Shown: piece after piece, positions 35,958-46,400 of the stretch | Position numbering within the stretch: position 1 is the first letter of the stretch | Layout of the letters: each line of letters begins with the position of its first letter | Assembly: GCA_050692195.1 (NCBI GenBank) | Contig: JBOGVA010000093.1 | Span: 1 to 64,000, forward strand | Origin: JBOGVA01 sp050692195 | GTDB lineage: Bacteria > Actinomycetota > UBA4738 | Direction: 5' to 3' | Length of the DNA: 64,000 bases | The notes under the pieces: generated by a model | Told to the model about the DNA's origin: nothing | Databases searched by the model: none | Seen by the model: the letters and a program-made list of their open reading frames with translations, nothing else | Program-made: the position numbers and the translations under genes

Positions 35958-37051
35958 GATCGGATCCCGGCAGCCGGGCTCGCACACGAACCGGCCTGCG
36001 GCGGGCGGCGCGAACGGCGATCATCGCCACAGGGGTGACCGCCGCCGCCGCGGGCGTCGGGGTGGCCGGCGAACGCTACCTGATCCGGCGAGCCCGGTCC
36101 CGGCCGGACTCCCAGCGGGGCGAGCCTCTCGGCGAGCGCCCGGGATCGGAGCGCCGGATCGTCTCCTTCGACGGGACGGAGCTGGCCGTGAACGTGGTCG
36201 GTCCAGAAGCTGCCACGACCATGCTCTTCGTGCACGGGTTCAGCGCCGACATGACCGTGTGGCACTACCAGTGGAAGCGGTTCTCTGAGGACCACCGCTG
36301 CGTGCTGTTCGACCAGCGGGGTCACGGCCGGAGCGGACCAGCCGCCGGGGGCGACTACTCGCTCCAGGCGCTCGGTCGCGATCTCAAGTCGGTGCTCGAC
36401 GCCGAGGCCCCCACCGGACCGGTCGTCCTCATGGGCCACAGCATGGGAGGCATGTGCATCCTGGCCCTTGCCGACGAGTTCCCGGAGGAGTTCGGGACCC
36501 GCATCTCGGCCGTGGTCCTGGCCAACACCGCCGCCGCCGACCTGGTGAGAGCCGTCCTCGGCGGCCTGGGCATCCACGCGGGGACCCTCCTCACGCGGGG
36601 AGCTCGCCGGCTGCTTGCCAACCGCGACCGGGCCTATCGCATCCGGGCCAGGGCGCTGGCGGGGAGGGGCGACCTGGCGTTCCTGCTGGCCCGGGCGACG
36701 AACTTCGGCCCGAGCGCTCCTCCCTCCATGGTCGAGTACGTGACCCGTCTGGCGGCCCGGGCTCCGGTCGAGGTGTGGACCGACCTGGTGGGAAGCCTGA
36801 TCGACATGGACCTGGGGGACGCGCTCGAGAACATCACCTGCCCCGCCCTCGTCATCGTGGGGGACGTCGACAGGCTGACGCCCCCCTCCTCGGCTCTGGC
36901 CCTGAAGCGACGCCTCCCGGATGCCAGGATGGTCGTGCTGAAGGGATCCGGCCACTGCTCATTGCTCGAGCGCCATGCCCAGTTCAACGAAGCGATCGAG
37001 CGCTTCATCCATCAAGCTCTCGAACGCCGGCCGCACCGGGCTCCAGCTTGA
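35954..37051 (+). CDS. membrane-anchored alpha/beta hydrolase
   Basis: 365-residue alpha/beta-hydrolase fold protein. ATG 35954 overlaps the alr stop (ATGA). A basic N-terminus and one hydrophobic segment (AIIATGVTAAAAGVGVAG) suggest a signal anchor. The fold shows the oxyanion HGFSADMTVWHYQ, the nucleophile elbow GHSMGGM, the acid in GDVDRLTPP and the catalytic His in GSGHCSLLERH. Genes of this type often sit between alr and tsaE in actinobacteria; the substrate is unknown. Confidence 0.88.
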   Translation: MRSDPGSRARTRTGLRRAARTAIIATGVTAAAAGVGVAGERYLIRRARSRPDSQRGEPLGERPGSERRIVSFDGTELAVNVVGPEAATTMLFVHGFSADMTVWHYQWKRFSEDHRCVLFDQRGHGRSGPAAGGDYSLQALGRDLKSVLDAEAPTGPVVLMGHSMGGMCILALADEFPEEFGTRISAVVLANTAAADLVRAVLGGLGIHAGTLLTRGARRLLANRDRAYRIRARALAGRGDLAFLLARATNFGPSAPPSMVEYVTRLAARAPVEVWTDLVGSLIDMDLGDALENITCPALVIVGDVDRLTPPSSALALKRRLPDARMVVLKGSGHCSLLERHAQFNEAIERFIHQALERRPHRAPA

Positions 37052-37079
37052 CGAGCACCGGGCGCCCTGGGGCATCCCC

Positions 37080-38003
37080 ATGATCACCCTGGTGGCCGGT
37101 ATCCGGGTGGGGAACTGGACCGACCCGGTAGGGCTGACCGGATGCACGGTCGTCCTCTGCCCTCCCGGCACCGTCGGGTCGGGCGAGGTGCGGGGAGGGG
37201 CTCCGGGGACCCGTGAGACCGACCTCCTGCGGCCGGGGATGCTCGTGCACGAGGTGCATGCCGTACTGCTGACCGGTGGGAGCGCGTTCGGCCTGGCCGC
37301 CGCGGACGGCGTCATGAGGTATCTGGAGGAGCAGGGGATCGGGTTCGACGCGCGAGTGGCGAGGGTCCCCATCGTGCCGGCCGCCGTGCTGTTCGACCTC
37401 GGCGTGGGCGATCCGTCGGCCCGCCCCGGCCCCGATCAGGGCTACCAGGCATGCGTTGCCGCGGGCGAGGAGGTGGCCGAGGGGAACGTGGGGGCAGGGA
37501 CCGGGGCGACGGTGGCCAAGCTCCATGGGCGGGACGGCGCGGTGAAGGGTGGCCTCGGAAGCGCTTCGGCCCAAGAAGGCGCCGTGGTCGTGGGCGCGCT
37601 CGCGGCTGTGAACGCGTACGGCGAGGTGCTCGGAGAGGACGGCGATGTGCTGGCCGGCTCGCGTGCGCCGGGGGACCTGGCCGACGCGGCTGCGGACCCT
37701 TGGGATCCGGGCCCGACGAACACCACGCTCGTCGCGGTGGCCACCAACGCTCGCCTCTCCAGGGAACGGGCCCACCTGCTCGCCAAAGCAGCCCACGACG
37801 GCATGGCCAGGGCGATCAGCCCGTCGCACACGACGTGGGACGGGGATGCCGTCTTCGCCCTCGCCACGGGCGAGGTGGAAGCCGATCAGCGGACCGTCGA
37901 GCAGCTCGCCGAGGCGGTGGTCGCCGATGCCATCCGCCGCGGGGTCCTCGCCGCCGAATCGGTGGGGGGCGTCCCGGCCGCTCATCCCGACCGGAGGCTG
38001 TGA
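37080..38003 (+). CDS. P1 family (DmpA/S58-like) peptidase
   Basis: 307-residue member of the P1/S58 family of self-cleaving N-terminal nucleophile hydrolases (aminopeptidase/amidase activities known in the family). Visible motifs are GSGEVRGGAPGTRETDLL, LTGGSAFGLAAADGVMRYLEEQGIGF, VGAGTGATVAKL and GPTNTTLVAVATNARLSR, the last containing the expected Thr nucleophile at the autocleavage site. ATG 37080 begins just before the core; longer in-frame starts run over the hydrolase gene. Natural substrate not inferable. Confidence 0.85.
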   Translation: MITLVAGIRVGNWTDPVGLTGCTVVLCPPGTVGSGEVRGGAPGTRETDLLRPGMLVHEVHAVLLTGGSAFGLAAADGVMRYLEEQGIGFDARVARVPIVPAAVLFDLGVGDPSARPGPDQGYQACVAAGEEVAEGNVGAGTGATVAKLHGRDGAVKGGLGSASAQEGAVVVGALAAVNAYGEVLGEDGDVLAGSRAPGDLADAAADPWDPGPTNTTLVAVATNARLSRERAHLLAKAAHDGMARAISPSHTTWDGDAVFALATGEVEADQRTVEQLAEAVVADAIRRGVLAAESVGGVPAAHPDRRL

Positions 38004-38095
38004 TGCCGTCCGGCCCGGCCATAGAATGAACACGGGCGCCACCGGGATGGCGCCTTGGGTTCGGGACTTCCCCCCGGCAAGGGAAGGAAACGATC

Positions 38096-38704
38096 ATGAC
38101 CTTCACCCTCCAGGAGCTGGGCAGGGAAGCGTCCACGTGCACTCGATGCCGTCTCTCCCAGGGGCGGACCCAGGTGGTGTTCGGCGTGGGCAATCCGAAT
38201 GCACACGTGGTGTTCATCGGCGAAGGGCCCGGCTATTACGAGGACAAGCAGGGCGAGCCATTCGTCGGCGCGGCCGGCCAGCTCCTGACCAAGCTCCTCG
38301 ACGAGATCGGCCTGCGCCGGCAGGATGTCTACATCTGCAACGTGGTGATGTGCCGCCCTCCAGGCAACCGCGACCCGCTGCCCGACGAGATCGAGTCCTG
38401 CCGCCCGTACCTCGAGGGACAGCTCGAGAACATCCACCCCCGGCTGATCGTCACACTCGGAAACTTCGCCACCCGGGTCATCCTGGACCGCCAGGTCTCG
38501 ATCAGCAGGGTGCGCGGCCAGCGATTCGTCGTGGATGGACGGAGCGTCATCCCAACGTTTCACCCCGCGGCGATCCTGCGGGGAGGAGGAGAGGCCAGCA
38601 CCCAGATGGCCGCGCTTCGCTCGGACTTTCGAACGATCAGGTCGGTGCTGGAGGAGCCCCAGCCGGTGACCGTGGCCGCTCAGGAGCAGCTGGGGCTGTT
38701 CTGA
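38096..38704 (+). CDS. uracil-DNA glycosylase, family 4 (Fe-S)
   Basis: Excises uracil from DNA. 202 residues. Four cysteines for a [4Fe-4S] cluster are visible: C15 and C18 (CTRC), the Cys of NVVMCRPP and that of IESCRPYL. The uracil-binding motif GEGPGYYEDKQGEPFVGAAGQLL (GE-PG-ED-GxPFVG) and the C-terminal FHPAAILRG are typical of family 4. Start ATG 38096 after GGAAGG. First gene of a likely operon with tsaE-tsaB-rimI-tsaD. Confidence 0.94.
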   Translation: MTFTLQELGREASTCTRCRLSQGRTQVVFGVGNPNAHVVFIGEGPGYYEDKQGEPFVGAAGQLLTKLLDEIGLRRQDVYICNVVMCRPPGNRDPLPDEIESCRPYLEGQLENIHPRLIVTLGNFATRVILDRQVSISRVRGQRFVVDGRSVIPTFHPAAILRGGGEASTQMAALRSDFRTIRSVLEEPQPVTVAAQEQLGLF

Positions 38705-38711
38705 ACCGCCG

Positions 38712-39200
38712 ATGACCGCCTTCCTCGAGGTCACCACCCGATCCCCAGACGAGACGAGAGCACTGGGCCAGGCCATGGCCGGAGTGCTCGGCTCCGGCGA
38801 TGTGATCTCGCTTACCGGAGATCTGGGGGCAGGCAAGACCACCTTCGTCCAGGGGGCTGCACGGGGGCTGGGCGTCGAGGAGCCGGTCCTCTCCCCGACG
38901 TTCACCCTCGTCCGCGAGTACCAGGGGATCTCTCGCGTCTACCATCTCGACGTGTACCGGCTCGACCGGCTCCAGGACGTGCTCGACCTGGGGTTCGAGG
39001 AGATGCTCGACGTGGGCGGTGTGGTCTTCATCGAGTGGGGCGACGCCATCGGGGCGCTGCTCCCCGAGGACTATCTTCAGATCGAGATGACGATCCCGGA
39101 AGACGGCGACGGCAGGCGGCTGGAGCTGTGGTGGCAGGGCCGATCCTGGACGGATCGGTGGGAGCGCCTGGCCGAGGCGATCGAGCCGTGGAAGTCGTGA
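38712..39200 (+). CDS. tsaE: tRNA t6A37 biosynthesis ATPase TsaE
   Basis: ATPase of the TsaBDE complex that makes threonylcarbamoyl-adenosine in ANN-decoding tRNAs. 162 residues; Walker A GDLGAGKTTFVQGAARGLG, followed by SPTFTLVREYQG and YHLDVYRLD. GVVFIEWGDAIGALLPEDYL is the typical C-terminal part. It is next to its partners tsaB and tsaD. Confidence 0.95.
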   Translation: MTAFLEVTTRSPDETRALGQAMAGVLGSGDVISLTGDLGAGKTTFVQGAARGLGVEEPVLSPTFTLVREYQGISRVYHLDVYRLDRLQDVLDLGFEEMLDVGGVVFIEWGDAIGALLPEDYLQIEMTIPEDGDGRRLELWWQGRSWTDRWERLAEAIEPWKS

Positions 39201-39207
39201 CGTCCCC

Positions 39208-39912
39208 ATGATCGTGCTCGGGATCGAGACCTCCACTCCCCAGACCACGATCGCCCTGGGGAGCGAACAGGGGATCATCGCGGCCACGCTCATCTCCAGT
39301 GGCAAGCCCAACCACGAGGTGGTCCTCCCCAACATCGCGTACCTGTTGAAGTGGTCGGACATCCCGATCTCGGCGCTCGGAGGCGTCGCCGTTGGCCTGG
39401 GCCCCGGCCTGTTCACGGGCATGCGGGTGGGCATCGCCACGGCGAAGACGCTCGCCCAGGTGCTGTCCGTGCCGATCACCGGCCTCGCCTCCCTCGATGT
39501 GGTGGCCTTCTCGGTCCGATACACCCCGGCGCTCATCTGCGCCGCCATCGACGCCAAGCGCAAAGAGCTCTTCTACGCGTTCTACCGCCCGGTGCCGGGA
39601 GGAGTGACCCGGCAGACCGAGTTCGAGGTGGGCTCCCCGGATCGGCTCACGGCAGACCTGGAGGCCACGGCGGAGGATATCCTGCTGGTCGGGAACGGCG
39701 CGCTCGTGTACCGTCGGCAACTGGAGAAAGCGGGCAACCACGTTCAGTTCGCCTCCGCCGCCCATGCCTTTCCTGCGGCGACGGCGCTTGTCGAACTGGC
39801 GATCCCCCGCTTCCAGCGTGAGGAGTTCGAACGGCCTTACGACCTGAGGCCGTACTACGTCAGGAAGGCGGATGCGCAGATCGCCTGGGATAACCGTCGA
39901 CGAGCCGGTTGA
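39208..39912 (+). CDS. tsaB: tRNA t6A37 biosynthesis scaffold TsaB
   Basis: ASKHA-fold partner of TsaD, 234 residues: MIVLGIETSTPQTTIAL start, LGGVAVGLGPGLFTGMRVGIATAKTLAQ and DAKRKELFYAFY. Its C-terminus (RPYYVRKADAQIAW) overlaps the rimI start by 41 nt. Confidence 0.95.
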   Translation: MIVLGIETSTPQTTIALGSEQGIIAATLISSGKPNHEVVLPNIAYLLKWSDIPISALGGVAVGLGPGLFTGMRVGIATAKTLAQVLSVPITGLASLDVVAFSVRYTPALICAAIDAKRKELFYAFYRPVPGGVTRQTEFEVGSPDRLTADLEATAEDILLVGNGALVYRRQLEKAGNHVQFASAAHAFPAATALVELAIPRFQREEFERPYDLRPYYVRKADAQIAWDNRRRAG

Positions 39913-40423
39913 GCTCGAGATCACCCGGATGCGCCGGCGCCATCTGAAGGGCGTGATGGCGATCGAGCGCCTCGTCTACCCGAGGCCGTGGAGCCCGAAC
40001 CTGTTCCTCTCGGAGATGAGCGAGCTCCGAAACCGGACCTACCTGGTGGCCCGGATCGGCCGGGACGTGGTCGGCTACGGCGGCATCATGTGCTACGGCG
40101 AGGAGGCCCACGTCACCACGATCGCCGTGGACCCGAACCACCAGCGCCGGAAGATCGGCACTCGCCTGCTGTACGACCTGGTGTTGGAAGGCATCCGCCT
40201 GGGGGCGAGCGCCGTCTCCCTGGAGGTCAGGGTGTCGAACTGGGGCGCGCAGGAGCTGTACCGGCTGTTCGGGTTTCGCCCGGTGGGCACCCGCAAGAAC
40301 TACTACCAGGAGACCGGGGAAGACGCGCTGATCATGTGGGCGGAGGGCGTGCGCACACCGGCGTACCGCGGTCAGCTCGAGCGGATCATCAGCCAGACCC
40401 CGGACGGGGTCCGTCCGCAGTAG
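39872..40423 (+). CDS. rimI: GNAT N-acetyltransferase, RimI-like
   Basis: 183-residue GCN5-related acetyltransferase; the family acetylates the N-terminal Ala of ribosomal protein S18. It shows IERLVYPRPWSPNLFLSEM, the acetyl-CoA loop VDPNHQRRKIGTRLL, and LEVRVSNWGAQELYRLFGFRPVGTRKNYYQ. Position between tsaB and tsaD supports the RimI call. ATG 39872 lies inside tsaB; ATG 39929 would be a shorter alternative. Confidence 0.92.
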   Translation: MRRSPGITVDEPVELEITRMRRRHLKGVMAIERLVYPRPWSPNLFLSEMSELRNRTYLVARIGRDVVGYGGIMCYGEEAHVTTIAVDPNHQRRKIGTRLLYDLVLEGIRLGASAVSLEVRVSNWGAQELYRLFGFRPVGTRKNYYQETGEDALIMWAEGVRTPAYRGQLERIISQTPDGVRPQ

Positions 40424-40437
40424 CCCCGGACGCCGGC

Positions 40438-41439
40438 GTGAAGGTCCTCGGCATCGAGACATCATGCGACGAGACGGCCGTGGCCGTGGTGGAGGACGGG
40501 CGGAAGATCCTGGCAAACCTGATCTCCAGCCAGGCCCATCTGCATCAGCGGTTCGGTGGGGTCGTCCCGGAGGTGGCCGCCCGGGCCCATCTCGAGAACA
40601 TCAACCCGCTCACCGAGCTTGCCCTGAAGGAGGCGGGCGTCTCCCTCAGGGACATCGAGGGGGTGGCCGTGACCGTGGGGCCGGGCCTGGTCGGGGCGCT
40701 GCTGGTGGGGATCGCGTCGGCCAAGGCGGTGGCTCTGGCCCTGGACCTGCCGTTCGTGGGGATCAACCACCTCGAGGGGCACATCCTCGCCAACATCCTG
40801 GACCATGGGCCGATCGAGGAGCCCTTCGTCTCCCTCGTCGTGTCCGGGGGGCACACCATGCTGGTGTACTCGCCCGAACCCCTGCGCTACGAGCTGATGG
40901 GCCAGACCCTCGACGACGCGGCGGGAGAGGCCTTCGACAAGATCGCCCGGTTCATCGGGCTCGGGTTCCCCGGAGGCCCGGCCCTCGACCGGCTGGCGCA
41001 GAAGGGGAACCCGAACGCGGTGAGGTTCCCCCGGGCGGCGACCGAGCGCGGTTACGACTTCTCGCTGTCGGGCCTGAAGACGGCCGTGGTCCGCCACGTG
41101 AAAGCCGAGCGGGCCAGGGGGCACCGCACCTCCCCGGAGGACCTGGCGGCGTCGTTCCAGGAGGCCGTCGTCGACGTGCAGGTGGATAAGACGATCGCCG
41201 CGGCCCAGGAGAAAGGCGTGCGCAAGATCGTCCTGGGCGGGGGCGTGGTGGCGAATTCGCGCCTCCGGGAGCTGATGCTGGAGCGGGCCAGCCGGCATGG
41301 GCTGGAGCTGCTGATCCCTCCGCCGGAGCTGTGCACCGACAACGCTGCCATGATCGCGTGCGCCGGCCACTACCGGCTCCTCCGGGGGGAGCGCACGGAG
41401 CTCGAAGTCGGCGCGTCGCCAAGCCTTCCCCTGGGATGA
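40438..41439 (+). CDS. tsaD: tRNA t6A37 threonylcarbamoyltransferase TsaD
   Basis: Catalytic subunit of t6A synthesis, 333 residues from a GTG at 40438. Starts VLGIETSCDETAVAVVEDG. The Fe/Zn ligands are seen in NHLEGHILAN (HxxxH), VSGGHTMLV is conserved, and FDKIARFIGLGFPGGPALDRLA and LGGGVVANSRLRELM follow. Completes the tsaE-tsaB-rimI-tsaD set. Confidence 0.96.
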   Translation: MKVLGIETSCDETAVAVVEDGRKILANLISSQAHLHQRFGGVVPEVAARAHLENINPLTELALKEAGVSLRDIEGVAVTVGPGLVGALLVGIASAKAVALALDLPFVGINHLEGHILANILDHGPIEEPFVSLVVSGGHTMLVYSPEPLRYELMGQTLDDAAGEAFDKIARFIGLGFPGGPALDRLAQKGNPNAVRFPRAATERGYDFSLSGLKTAVVRHVKAERARGHRTSPEDLAASFQEAVVDVQVDKTIAAAQEKGVRKIVLGGGVVANSRLRELMLERASRHGLELLIPPPELCTDNAAMIACAGHYRLLRGERTELEVGASPSLPLG

Positions 41440-41457
41440 CATGAGCGGCGGGCCCAC

Positions 41458-42396
41458 GTGACCACGCTGCTGGTGACCGGCGGCGCCGGGTTCATCGGGT
41501 CCCACCTGTGCGACCGCCTTCTGGCGGAGGGCCACCGGGTGGTGGCGATCGACGACCTCTCCTCGGGCCATCTTTCGAACATCGCCGAGGCTCGCGGGTA
41601 CGGGCGGGCGTTCACCTTCTACAACCTGGACGTCAGGGCCGAGGGCCTGGGTGACCTCATCCGGCGCCACCGCCCCGAAGCCATCCTCCACCTGGCGGCC
41701 CTGCGGCGGCCCGACGCGCGGCTGGAACCCCTCGTCGAGGCGCGGGTGGGGCTGATGGGCCTGCTGGCCGTGCTGGAGGGGGCCGTGAAGGCGGGAGTGC
41801 GCAAGGTGGTGTTCGCCTCGTCGGCCGCTGCGTACGGGGAGGTCCGGAAGCTTCCCATCAAGGAGACGGCCTTGGTCGGAGCGAGGCCCCCGAGCCCTGG
41901 TGCCATCTCGAAGAGGGTGGCCGAGGACTACCTCCGCTTCTACCGTGGATCCAGGGGCCTGGACTTCACCTCGCTCGTCCTAGGCAGCGTGTACGGCCCG
42001 CGTCAGGTCCCCACCGAAGACTCCGGTGTCGTCGCCGTCTTCGCCGGGAAAATGGTGGCCGGCCTCCGGCCGGGGATCTTCGGCGAGGGGAACCAAAGCC
42101 GGGACTTCCTGTTCATCGACGACGCCGTCCACGCGCTGGCCCTGGCCATCGAACGGGGGTCGGACAAGACCATCAACGTCGGTACGGGCGTCGAGACCAG
42201 CGTGAACGCCCTGTACCGGATGCTGGCGGACATCACGGGCTTCAAGGGCGAGCCGCTGTACGGCGCGGGTCAGCCCGGCGACGTCGGCCGGGTCTGCCTG
42301 GACAACGAGCTGGCCGAGCGGGAGCTCGCGTGGAAACCATGGACCCATCTGGAGGACGGGCTCAGGGAGACCGTGGCTTACCTTCGCGGGCCCTAG
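41458..42396 (+). CDS. NAD-dependent epimerase/dehydratase family protein lacking the catalytic Tyr
   Basis: Extended-SDR protein, 312 residues, resembling UDP-glucose 4-epimerase. The NAD-binding GGAGFIGSHL, the DD of VVAIDDLSSG, and VFASSAAAYGE are intact, and the C-terminal YGPRQ and NVGTG motifs are typical. However, the YxxxK motif reads G148-A-I-S-K152: the Tyr that acts as general base is Gly, while the Lys remains. Ordinary redox epimerisation is therefore doubtful; it may bind nucleotide sugar, use another residue, or be non-catalytic. GTG start; downstream of tsaD. Confidence 0.85.
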   Translation: MTTLLVTGGAGFIGSHLCDRLLAEGHRVVAIDDLSSGHLSNIAEARGYGRAFTFYNLDVRAEGLGDLIRRHRPEAILHLAALRRPDARLEPLVEARVGLMGLLAVLEGAVKAGVRKVVFASSAAAYGEVRKLPIKETALVGARPPSPGAISKRVAEDYLRFYRGSRGLDFTSLVLGSVYGPRQVPTEDSGVVAVFAGKMVAGLRPGIFGEGNQSRDFLFIDDAVHALALAIERGSDKTINVGTGVETSVNALYRMLADITGFKGEPLYGAGQPGDVGRVCLDNELAERELAWKPWTHLEDGLRETVAYLRGP

Positions 42397-42398
42397 AT

Positions 42399-43235
42399 AT
42401 GCCGGGCCGCACCTCGCACACCGACGAGGTGGAGGCGTGGCGAGCACGCAGGCTGGCCCGCCTCACGGCGCCCGACGGCTGGCTCACGCTGGTCGGGCTG
42501 GAGTGGCTACAAGAGGGGGCCAACCCAATAGGGTCCGATCCTTCGAACCTCGTGGGGCTCCCGGGGGGAAAGGCCCCGCCCCAGCTCGGGTCGATCGAAG
42601 TCTCGGAAGGCAAGGCGACCATCGAGGTCCGCCCCGGCTCGGGGGTCACGCACGAGGGAAGGCCGATAACGCGGATGGGACTGCGGGACGATACCGACGG
42701 CGATCCAACGGTCCTGCGGCTCGGCACGCTCAGCTTCCATGTGATCAACCGCGAGGGAGCGCTGGCGGTGCGCATCAAGGACCGCCACAGTCCCATCCGC
42801 ACCGGGTTCCGGGGCATCGACCACTACCCCGTAGACCCGCGGTGGAGGATCGAAGCCCGCTTCGACGCCTACGACCCGCCGAAGGAGACGCTGGTGCCCG
42901 ACGTGCTTGGTCGGGGGCAGACCTACCGGCTGCCAGGCGCCGTCGTCTTCGAGGTCGAGGGCATGACGCACCGGCTCGAGACCTTCCTGGAGGCCGGGGA
43001 GAGAGACCTGTTCCTGGTGTTCGGCGACGAGACGAACGGAGATGAGACCTACGGGGGCGGCCGCTACCTCTATGCGGCGCCACCGGACGAACGCGGCATC
43101 GTGGTGGTCGACTTCAACATGGCCTACAACCCGCCCTGCGTGTTCACGCCATACGCGACCTGTGCCCTCCCGCTGCCGGAGAATCGGCTCCCGATCCGGA
43201 TCGAAGCCGGCGAGAAGCGGTATCGGCAGAGGTAA
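42399..43235 (+). CDS. DUF1684 family protein
   Basis: 278-residue protein with the DUF1684 pattern: an N-terminal WRARRLARLTAPDGWLTLVGLEWL, then GANPIGSD, and the C-terminal GGGRYLYAAPPDERGIVVVDFNMAYNPPCVFTPYATCALPLPENRLPIRIEAGEK. Members are widespread and uncharacterised. ATG 42399 is two bases after the SDR stop, so the pair is probably co-transcribed. No signal peptide is seen. Confidence 0.8.
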   Translation: MPGRTSHTDEVEAWRARRLARLTAPDGWLTLVGLEWLQEGANPIGSDPSNLVGLPGGKAPPQLGSIEVSEGKATIEVRPGSGVTHEGRPITRMGLRDDTDGDPTVLRLGTLSFHVINREGALAVRIKDRHSPIRTGFRGIDHYPVDPRWRIEARFDAYDPPKETLVPDVLGRGQTYRLPGAVVFEVEGMTHRLETFLEAGERDLFLVFGDETNGDETYGGGRYLYAAPPDERGIVVVDFNMAYNPPCVFTPYATCALPLPENRLPIRIEAGEKRYRQR

Positions 43236-43400
43236 CGACAGAGATGGCGCTCGCATCGGATGTCACGGTATTCATGTTGCCGCCCCATTCGCTCACCGTG
43301 TACCTTCCAGGTCTCGAAACAGGACCAAAGCTCTGCTCGGCTTCGGTTGCCTGCCCCCCGTGCTCGGCGCTCGACCGATCAGAAGGAAGGAGCGTCGATC

Positions 43401-46400
43401 TTGCGCTGGGCCGCCCGCCGAAAGCCCGGATCCGTCCGTCGCCCGCCCTCCTCCCTGGCTTGGCTTGCTGCCCTCCTTGCCTGCGTCATGCTCGCGGCGA
43501 CCCTTGCCCCTGGCCCACAGGCTCCGCCTGCCGCCCTGGCATCGACAGGGACACCCCTGCCCGAGGAGGTCCCGCCCGGGCCGCCGCCCGATCCGCTCCC
43601 CGACTCGGAGCGGGAGGTTCCCCCTCCGGCCATCCCCGAGGTCCCCGATCACGTGCCCCTGCCTTCTCTCGAGGAGCTCTTCGCTCCGGAGGACTCGGCC
43701 CGGGACCTCATCGCCACGCTGGAGGAGAATTTCGCCGAGGCCACGGAGACAATGTCCGTCTACGAGCAGGGAGGGGCCGACCACTGGCTGGCGGCCACCG
43801 TCCAGCCCCAGAACTACTTGGACGACCAGGGCAACTGGCACGACATCGACACCTCGCTCGTGCACCTCCCGGAAGGGAAGCACGAGCCGGTCGACCTGAT
43901 CCCCCCCGACCTCCCCGGCTTCACCAACGCCGAGGGGATGGTGCAGGTGCTCTTCCCAGACGTCCTGTCCGCGCTCACGCCCCTGATCTTCGCTCTGCCC
44001 GAGGGGCGCCTGGACATCCTTCCCTCAGGCCTGTTCCCTGCGGTGCCGGGGGTGAGGGAGGGGGAGTCCGTCCGGTACTCCGACGCGGCCGAGAGTCTGG
44101 ACCTGGTGTACACCGCCACCCCACTCGGCTACGAAGAATGGGTGGTGCTGAAGGAGCCGCCACCCGGCGACCGGGCGAGCTGGAGGATCCAAGCCACTCA
44201 TCTCGCCCTCCGCTTAGAGGAGAGTGGCGAGATCTCGATCCTGGCCGGCGACGAAGTGGTAGGGGCCTTCCCACCAACCCTCGTTGGGGACTCGAGCCAG
44301 GAGCCCGAGTCCGCGGGTGCCACGACCTCGTTCCCATACGAACTCCAGGACTTGGGCGGGGGGCGGTACGAGCTCTCGGTGCTCTACGACCAGGCCTGGC
44401 TGTCTGACCCCGACCGGGTCTACCCCGTGGTGATCGACCCCGGCCCGCAGGAGCGGACCCGCTACCCCACCGACGACACCTTCTCCTACTCGGCGAGCCC
44501 CGACACTCCGCAGGGCTCGTGGTGGAACGTCCAGGCCGGAGGGGGCGGAGGGCAGCGCACCTTCGTCAACTTCGACACCAAGATCTACGAGAGAGCCAAC
44601 CGAGTGGTCTACTTCGCCCAGCTGTCCCTGGCCCCCTATCCGGCCCAAGACTCCACCACCGAGGGCACGGTGTACGTGAGGCGGATCACCTCCTCCTGGT
44701 CGGAGGACACCCTCACCCACAACTTCCAGCCGTCGGTGGGCACGGCCAACTGGGACTCCGCCGACGAGGGGGACGTTGACGGGGGCTGGCAGAACTTCAC
44801 CGGCCTGGGAGCCCTGTACCAGAGGTTCCTGGATACCTCCGACCCGAACCACTACACGGCCCACCGCGGCGTCCGCCTGCACTCGGCCAACTCCAACTGG
44901 CACGTGTGGTGCTCTTCCAACTCCAACCTCAACTGTCCTTCCTCCGCCAAGCCCATCCTGTTCCTGACCTTCAACGATCTCCCCGCCGCCGCCGCTCCCG
45001 ACCCCAACGGGCCGATCGGCACGGAGGCCGACCCCGGGATCGTCACGGTGGAGTCTCCCGAGCTGGTGATGCTCGCCATGCCCACAGACTTCAACAACGA
45101 CCCAACCAGGCTCAACTTCCAGGTGTCCAAGAGCGGCACGAGCTGGGAGGCCCCAGACCTGGTGGCCCAGTCGGGATGGATCAACTCCACGACCTGGGCG
45201 GTGCCGGCAGGAGCCCTCAAGGACGGACAGAGCTATCACTGGCGGACCCAATCCGGGGACTGGTGCGGGGACTGGGACGACATGTGCTCCAACGAGGATG
45301 CCTCCGGCAGAATCCACCCCTGGAAGACCTCGGCGGTGCAGACCATCAAGGTGAACCTGCCCAAGTACGGCTCGGACGAGCGGTGGGCCATGTGGTCGGA
45401 CCAGCTCGGCAACGGGATGTCCCTTCAGGTGAACCAGGCCAACGGCAACCTGTACCTGGACTATCCCCTGGACACCCTGCAGACCCCGGCCGGGCCCCTG
45501 GACCTGGCCCTCACCTACAACAACCAGCAGACGGCCGACATCGGCCTGGGGCCGGGATGGAACGTCTCGGCCGGCCCGCTCTCGGACTCGCTCAAGCTCC
45601 CCACCACCCTCACCGTCGTGGCCAAGAACAAGGGAGGGGGGGTGCTGATCGCCTACGGGGACGGGGACCGGGCCCACTTCCCCAAGCTCGCCGGCACCAC
45701 CTACCAGAGCGCCGGGGTGGGGACGGTGTTCAAGAACGACGGCTCGCAGGGATGGACCTACGTCACCGACGCCGGGGGGACCTTCACCTTCGACTCGGAC
45801 GGGGCCCTGCTCACCGCGGCCCCCAGCTCTAACCAGTACGGGGACCCCGGGTTCTCCTACCTGTTCGAGCCGGACCCCTCCCGCCCGGGCGTGCTCAACC
45901 TGAAGCGGGTCGCCGATCCCCTGGGCCGGGCGGTCGACTTCGCCTGGACGGGGAGTCCCACCCACCTCACCTCCATCACCACTTGGGTGCCCAAGAAGGG
46001 CGGCGGCGGCAACCAGACCTGGACCCTCGCCTACTCATCCGACCGCCTTTTCGAGGTCGCCGACCCGGTGTCCCAGACCGTGCGGTTCACCCACGAGGGA
46101 GGCCTGCTCACCGGGATCCAGGACGGGCAGCTGGTGGCGGACGCCCGGGATGAGAAGACGGCCATCACCTACGTCCAGGAGACCCTTCCCGATGACCGGG
46201 TGATCTACCGGGCAAAGACGGTGACCGCCCCGCCCACCGTCCAGGGAGGGCAGGTGCACCCCACGGAGTTCGTCTACGACCCGCCGCTCAACGGAGACAT
46301 CGTCACCCGGACCGCGGCCATCGACCCCAGGGGCCCGACCACCCCCGAGAACGCCACCGACTACATGACGTGGACCGACTTCAACGACATGGGGTTGCCG

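Noticed and set aside
43260..43400. Upstream ATG start for the Rhs gene
   Set aside because: It would put 47 non-conserved residues before the signal peptide; TTG 43401 has a good ribosome-binding site.
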